64,000 nucleotides of DNA from JBCCCJ01 sp039029315. GTDB lineage: Bacteria > Bacteroidota > Bacteroidia > J057. Under the pieces are notes generated by a model, which made no database searches, was not told where the DNA came from, and saw only the letters and a program-made list of their open reading frames with translations. The translations under genes and the position numbers were made by a program. The stretch spans positions 1 to 64,000 of the forward strand of contig JBCCGK010000052.1 of NCBI GenBank assembly GCA_039029315.1, in the 5' to 3' direction. Of the stretch, positions 61,003-64,000 are shown one piece after another; position 1 is the stretch's first letter, and the number at the start of each line of letters is the position of its first letter.

Positions 61003-61755
61003 TTATGCCAACATATCCCTGAACAATTCATTCAGCGGCTCTACCTTTGTTTCCCTTTTCTCATACTGTTGACTGGCCTCATCCAAGGCCTCCCATGCCT
61101 GGACAATATAGGCCTGCAATTCCGGGATCAATGAAATGCTATCTTTTTCAGTGACCTGAATTTTTTGATCCCACAATTCCTGAATGATGGTGCGAATCCC
61201 TGCTGAGAGGGTCGCTTGCTCAAACAAATCCGCAAACTCAACAGAGGGTGGCTGTTGTGTCTTGGCGATCCATTCTGCAGCCAATAGCGGTCGTAAAATA
61301 TAGAAATACTGTTTGATCCTGATTTGTTCACCCTCTAGCCTGAGGAGCACTCCTTTGGCGATGCCCAAGTAGTGATGTAGGGCAACTCTAGGAGCGAAAT
61401 AACTCTCTCTCATCTCCCACAAACGATCCCTGAAATTCTGTCGATCCAGATAGAATATCGGAGATTGTAGCCATTCAAAGAGGGTGGCATTGGATTTACG
61501 AAAATGTGACAGGGCCTTTCTGATGTCCCAACAACTGATGTCCAAATCCCCTGGAAGCGTCCTAGAGCAGATATCCCGCCTTGGAACGATAGACAAATAG
61601 TTGTCTCTGGGATAGGCAAATATGCCCCGTACATCATAGTCGCTGTCCGAAGAGGCAAACCCCCACGCCCGGCTTCCGCTTTCACAAGCAAACAACACAG
61701 AAAAGCCATTCTCTGCTTCGATGGAAGACATTCCATCCAAAATTTCCTGCCTCAT
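61003..61755 (-). CDS. Polymerase-beta-type nucleotidyltransferase, second member (PF10127-like)
   Basis: 250 residues. FACESGSRAWGFASSDSDYD has G27-S28 and D39/D41 for metal-nucleotide binding; the third acid may lie in LDISCWDIR. LEGEQIRIKQYFYILRPLLA and AAEWIAKTQQPP are helical segments typical of the YcgL-type family. It is first in the two-gene operon. The two proteins are paralogous in the catalytic domain but differ in length. Function is unknown; target may be RNA ends or a small molecule. Confidence 0.88.
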   Translation of the reverse strand: MRQEILDGMSSIEAENGFSVLFACESGSRAWGFASSDSDYDVRGIFAYPRDNYLSIVPRRDICSRTLPGDLDISCWDIRKALSHFRKSNATLFEWLQSPIFYLDRQNFRDRLWEMRESYFAPRVALHHYLGIAKGVLLRLEGEQIRIKQYFYILRPLLAAEWIAKTQQPPSVEFADLFEQATLSAGIRTIIQELWDQKIQVTEKDSISLIPELQAYIVQAWEALDEASQQYEKRETKVEPLNELFRDMLA

Positions 61756-61944
61756 TAGATTTCTTATTTTTCGAGTGAATTATGATCACAAATTAGCGGG
61801 GATAATCTGCATGTACGAAAATTAGGGAAAAAGGATCATTTTATTACCAAAATATAAACAAAATAAACCCATAGATCATTTTTGAGCATCTGAAAGCCTC
61901 TGGCCTAGTTGTTGCTAGATGTTAATTGTTTAGAGTTTGTAAAT

Positions 61945-61975
61945 TTTGATATTTGGCGAAATTATACTATTTTTA
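61945..61975 (+). promoter_or_regulatory. Bacteroidota-type promoter for a near-leaderless mRNA
   Basis: TTTG (61945-61948), 19 bp, then TATTTTTA (61968-61975), close to the TTTG/TAnnTTTG consensus. Transcription would start near 61980-61983, at the ATG of the small gene, so the mRNA would have almost no leader. Confidence 0.55.
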
Positions 61976-61979
61976 ACGT

Positions 61980-62165
61980 ATGGAAACGGTCTTGGACGCA
62001 TTGGTTATCCTGCTATGGATAACATTTTCCCTTGCTACCATTCTCGGAGTCATTCAGGAAATTCAGAAATCTTCTGCTACGACTCAACCAGAACTAATTG
62101 AAGATGACGACACGGTATACCTGTTAGAGCCTCAAACCATAGAGACTCCTGTTTTAGAACATTAA
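61980..62165 (+). CDS. 61-residue single-helix membrane protein
   Basis: ATG at 61980. One membrane helix at about 6-25 (LDALVILLWITFSLATILGV), then a polar, acidic tail (ELIEDDDTVYLLEP). A good promoter lies immediately upstream and an intrinsic terminator follows, so it is likely a real single-gene unit. No family recognised; a small membrane modulator is possible. Confidence 0.65.
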   Translation: METVLDALVILLWITFSLATILGVIQEIQKSSATTQPELIEDDDTVYLLEPQTIETPVLEH

Positions 62166-62192
62166 GGATCTGTGTCAGATCATCTGGCGTAA

Positions 62193-62229
62193 AAAACTCC
62201 CTATCAGGTCAATGATCTGGTAGGGTTTT
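62193..62229 (+). terminator. Intrinsic terminator after small membrane protein gene
   Basis: CCCTATCAG pairs with CTGGTAGGG (one G-T pair) around a 9-nt loop, flanked by AAAA on the left and TTTTGTCTTTTGTTTTTTT on the right: a standard intrinsic terminator. Confidence 0.8.
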
Positions 62230-62258
62230 GTCTTTTGTTTTTTTCCCAAAAGAAACTG

Positions 62259-62339
62259 AGAGACTGTTTGAAAATCTGTCACTTATTTTTTGTATGCGTC
62301 TTTTTTCCTCATTCTGCGGCTTTTTTTGTTCTCATAGCA
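62259..62339. repeat. Half copy of palindromic repeat (family copy 4)
   Basis: 81 bp that match the left half of the element at 44212-44292 at about 76 positions, same length, from AGAGACTGTTTG to GTTCTCATAGCA. It stops at the loop of the central hairpin; the mirror half is missing. It lies between the small membrane protein's terminator and the hydrolase at 62456. Confidence 0.85.
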
Positions 62340-62455
62340 TGAAAAGATTTTAGGTGAAATCCCCTATCCAATCCAGCGAATGCGTAACTTGGGAGGTGGC
62401 AGCATCTCTGCGGTGATGATTGAGAAGCAGAGTGCCCAAAAGTACATTTCTCTCG

Positions 62456-63292
62456 ATGTCCAACTTCATCCCTTACAAACAACATCGCATTTACTGCTCC
62501 ATAAATGGAACAGGAGAGACTGTGGTATTTTTGCATGGATGGCCAACCAATTCGCAATTGTGGCGGGCACAAATCGATGCATTGGCACCGAGATATCGAA
62601 CAATTGCTATTGACTGGTTGGGATTTGGCCAATCAGATAAGCCCGATGATTGCACGTATACCTTTACTCAGAAGAAGGATATTCTGGACACTGTTCTACA
62701 GGAAGTGCTGGAACAAGATGAATCGGTTACTCTCGTTGCGCATGATGTCGGTGGACCTCCCGCCATCCTCTGGGCAAGCGAAAATCAGAAGCGTGTCCGA
62801 CAGCTGATCCTCCTCAACACAGTGATATTTCCCTTCAGTACCCCTCTTGACAAGATGAGTCATTTCTTTTTTCGGGTACCGCTCATCAGAGAAGTTCTTG
62901 TCAGCCATTTTGGCTTGCGTATGCTGATGAACACCCTCTCAAGAAGGAGTAACAAGGCACTCAATAGCAGGATTGAGACGATCCTCACTTCCCACATATC
63001 CCACACAAGCTCCATCAAACTGAAGACGATTCTGGAGCCTCTGATGATCGGAAAAAAGAATGAGGTCCCTTTATTGGCGGAAGCCTTTGAGACAATAGCG
63101 GCAGAGAAATATTTGGTCATCGCCACCAAAGACCCACTGTGTTTTGCTCATATGAAACGACTTCGCGAGAGCATGCCTGAAGTGCCTTCCTTTGTGCTAG
63201 ACAATTGTGGGCATTTCATTCCCATTGATCAACCTCAAGCACTTACGGATATTCTCACTCGTCTGCTGGGAAGGGATGACAAGAAGGAGTAA
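62456..63292 (+). CDS. Alpha/beta hydrolase with Asp nucleophile (dehalogenase/epoxide hydrolase type)
   Basis: 278 residues from the ATG at 62456 (an earlier in-frame start at 62420 is less likely). H27-G-W-P is the oxyanion motif, D97 in VAHDVGG the nucleophile, and H253 (DNCGHFIPID) the base. An Asp nucleophile suggests haloalkane dehalogenase or epoxide hydrolase activity, but the Trp after the nucleophile that dehalogenases need is a Val here, so epoxide hydrolase-like activity is more likely. No signal peptide. Confidence 0.88.
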   Translation: MSNFIPYKQHRIYCSINGTGETVVFLHGWPTNSQLWRAQIDALAPRYRTIAIDWLGFGQSDKPDDCTYTFTQKKDILDTVLQEVLEQDESVTLVAHDVGGPPAILWASENQKRVRQLILLNTVIFPFSTPLDKMSHFFFRVPLIREVLVSHFGLRMLMNTLSRRSNKALNSRIETILTSHISHTSSIKLKTILEPLMIGKKNEVPLLAEAFETIAAEKYLVIATKDPLCFAHMKRLRESMPEVPSFVLDNCGHFIPIDQPQALTDILTRLLGRDDKKE

Positions 63293-63445
63293 GACAGCTT
63301 GTCATTGGTGGGTCCGAATTCATCACACAAATAAGCTTTGACATCCTAGACTTCCTATCAGGTCTTATAGCTTTTTGTGAGAAAATTGTGTAGCTTTCTT
63401 TCTGAAGCTGATCATTGTTTACACACTCATTTATCTCTACACACT

Positions 63446-63913
63446 ATGGACACTCAATCTAAATCAGAAAACATTTCTTCTGATGTGGAAGAATCATATC
63501 CAAGCATCATGGAACGTATTCAGGCTGTAGCTCTGGACGGTGGACTGGTCTTGATTGGCGCTTTTCTGATCTTTTCAGGGCTTGACGGACTTGGAATGGA
63601 AAACTCTGACTTAAAAGCCCCACTCTTCATTTTGTTGTTTGTTCTGTATGACCCACTCATGATTGCCTTTGCTGGTGGGACCATTGGTCATAAAATGGTC
63701 AATCTACATGTCAAGCAGGCTTCGGATCCCTCCCGAAATGTCAACCTCCTGCTCGCCTTCCTGCGATTTGCTCTTAAGACAGTACTGGGATGGATTTCGC
63801 TCCTGACCATCACTACGAATACAGAAAGAAAGGCCATTCACGATTTTGCCAGTGATTCGATTGTTCTTAAGCGTAAGAAACGTGCTTCGGATTTTTTTCC
63901 AGTCCCCGATTGA
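63446..63913 (+). CDS. RDD-family membrane protein
   Basis: 155 residues from the ATG at 63446. MERIQAVALDGGLVLIGAFL holds the family's conserved R-x-x-A-x-x-x-D-x-x. Further helices at about 55-85 (APLFILLFVLYDPLMIAF), with GGTIGHKMVNLHVK after it, and LAFLRFALKTVLGWISLL. The RDD family is of unknown function; some members act in ion exchange. The remaining 87 bp to the window end contain no recognisable gene. Confidence 0.88.
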   Translation: MDTQSKSENISSDVEESYPSIMERIQAVALDGGLVLIGAFLIFSGLDGLGMENSDLKAPLFILLFVLYDPLMIAFAGGTIGHKMVNLHVKQASDPSRNVNLLLAFLRFALKTVLGWISLLTITTNTERKAIHDFASDSIVLKRKKRASDFFPVPD

Positions 63914-64000
63914 ATTAGGCCTCTCACTGTTCCCAATTCTTTCTCTATCCATCTGCCAGGCATTTTTCAGGCAGCTGGTCTGATTCATAGACAGCAGGAA

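Overview
The window looks like a chromosomal segment of a free-living, probably marine member of the Bacteroidota. The evidence is a SusC/SusD pair with a FecI-type sigma factor and FecR-type anti-sigma factor, a C-terminal type IX secretion (T9SS) sorting domain, the conserved BamD / omega subunit / CoaBC / DUF4835 block, TAnnTTTG-type -7 promoter boxes, and start codons without Shine-Dalgarno sequences. Placement below phylum (for example Saprospiria) is a guess. I see no rRNA, tRNA, CRISPR array, integrase or transposase.

Layout. 0-12.5 kb is a polysaccharide-utilisation locus for a sulfated glycan: sigma factor, anti-sigma factor, a SusC receptor with an N-terminal STN signalling domain, SusD and three formylglycine-type sulfatases, one cut by the left edge. 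No glycoside hydrolase is visible. 12.7-21.3 kb is a one-strand array: an AraC regulator, a cupin, two SRPBCC proteins, a T9SS-sorted protein, a DUF4345 membrane protein, an esterase, two haloalkane dehalogenases around a small membrane protein, and a DinB-family protein. Five of these genes, including the regulator, are preceded by variants of the same 27-bp sequence, mostly 56-65 bp before the start. I read this as an AraC-type operator defining a local regulon, and it is the most interesting signal in the window. 21.4-33.8 kb is mostly housekeeping: HslU, cytidine deaminase, DUF4835, CoaBC, omega, BamD, LptG/F, an OmpA-like protein and LysA.

33.8-46 kb holds two coiled-coil proteins, an envelope-glycan group (glycosyltransferase, membrane protein, flippase), a DUF2520 dehydrogenase-like protein, a dicarboxylate symporter, an epoxide-hydrolase-like enzyme, and an operon of an aldo/keto reductase with a MerB-like protein that lacks the catalytic Asp. 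46-64 kb carries an S9 peptidase, a HEAT-repeat protein, a WYL regulator operon, a 1378-residue SNF2 helicase, several envelope proteins, more alpha/beta hydrolases, an enoyl-CoA hydratase, two adjacent polymerase-beta-type nucleotidyltransferases, a 61-residue membrane protein and an RDD protein.

A family of palindromic repeats ending in RGARACTGTYT / ARACAGTYTCY is scattered between genes (29.4, 38.7, 44.2 and 62.3 kb). Two complete copies lie in convergent gaps and touch the stop codon of the minus-strand gene; one is an isolated half copy. The flippase gene at 38.8-40.2 kb seems to have lost its start codon beside a short tandem repeat.
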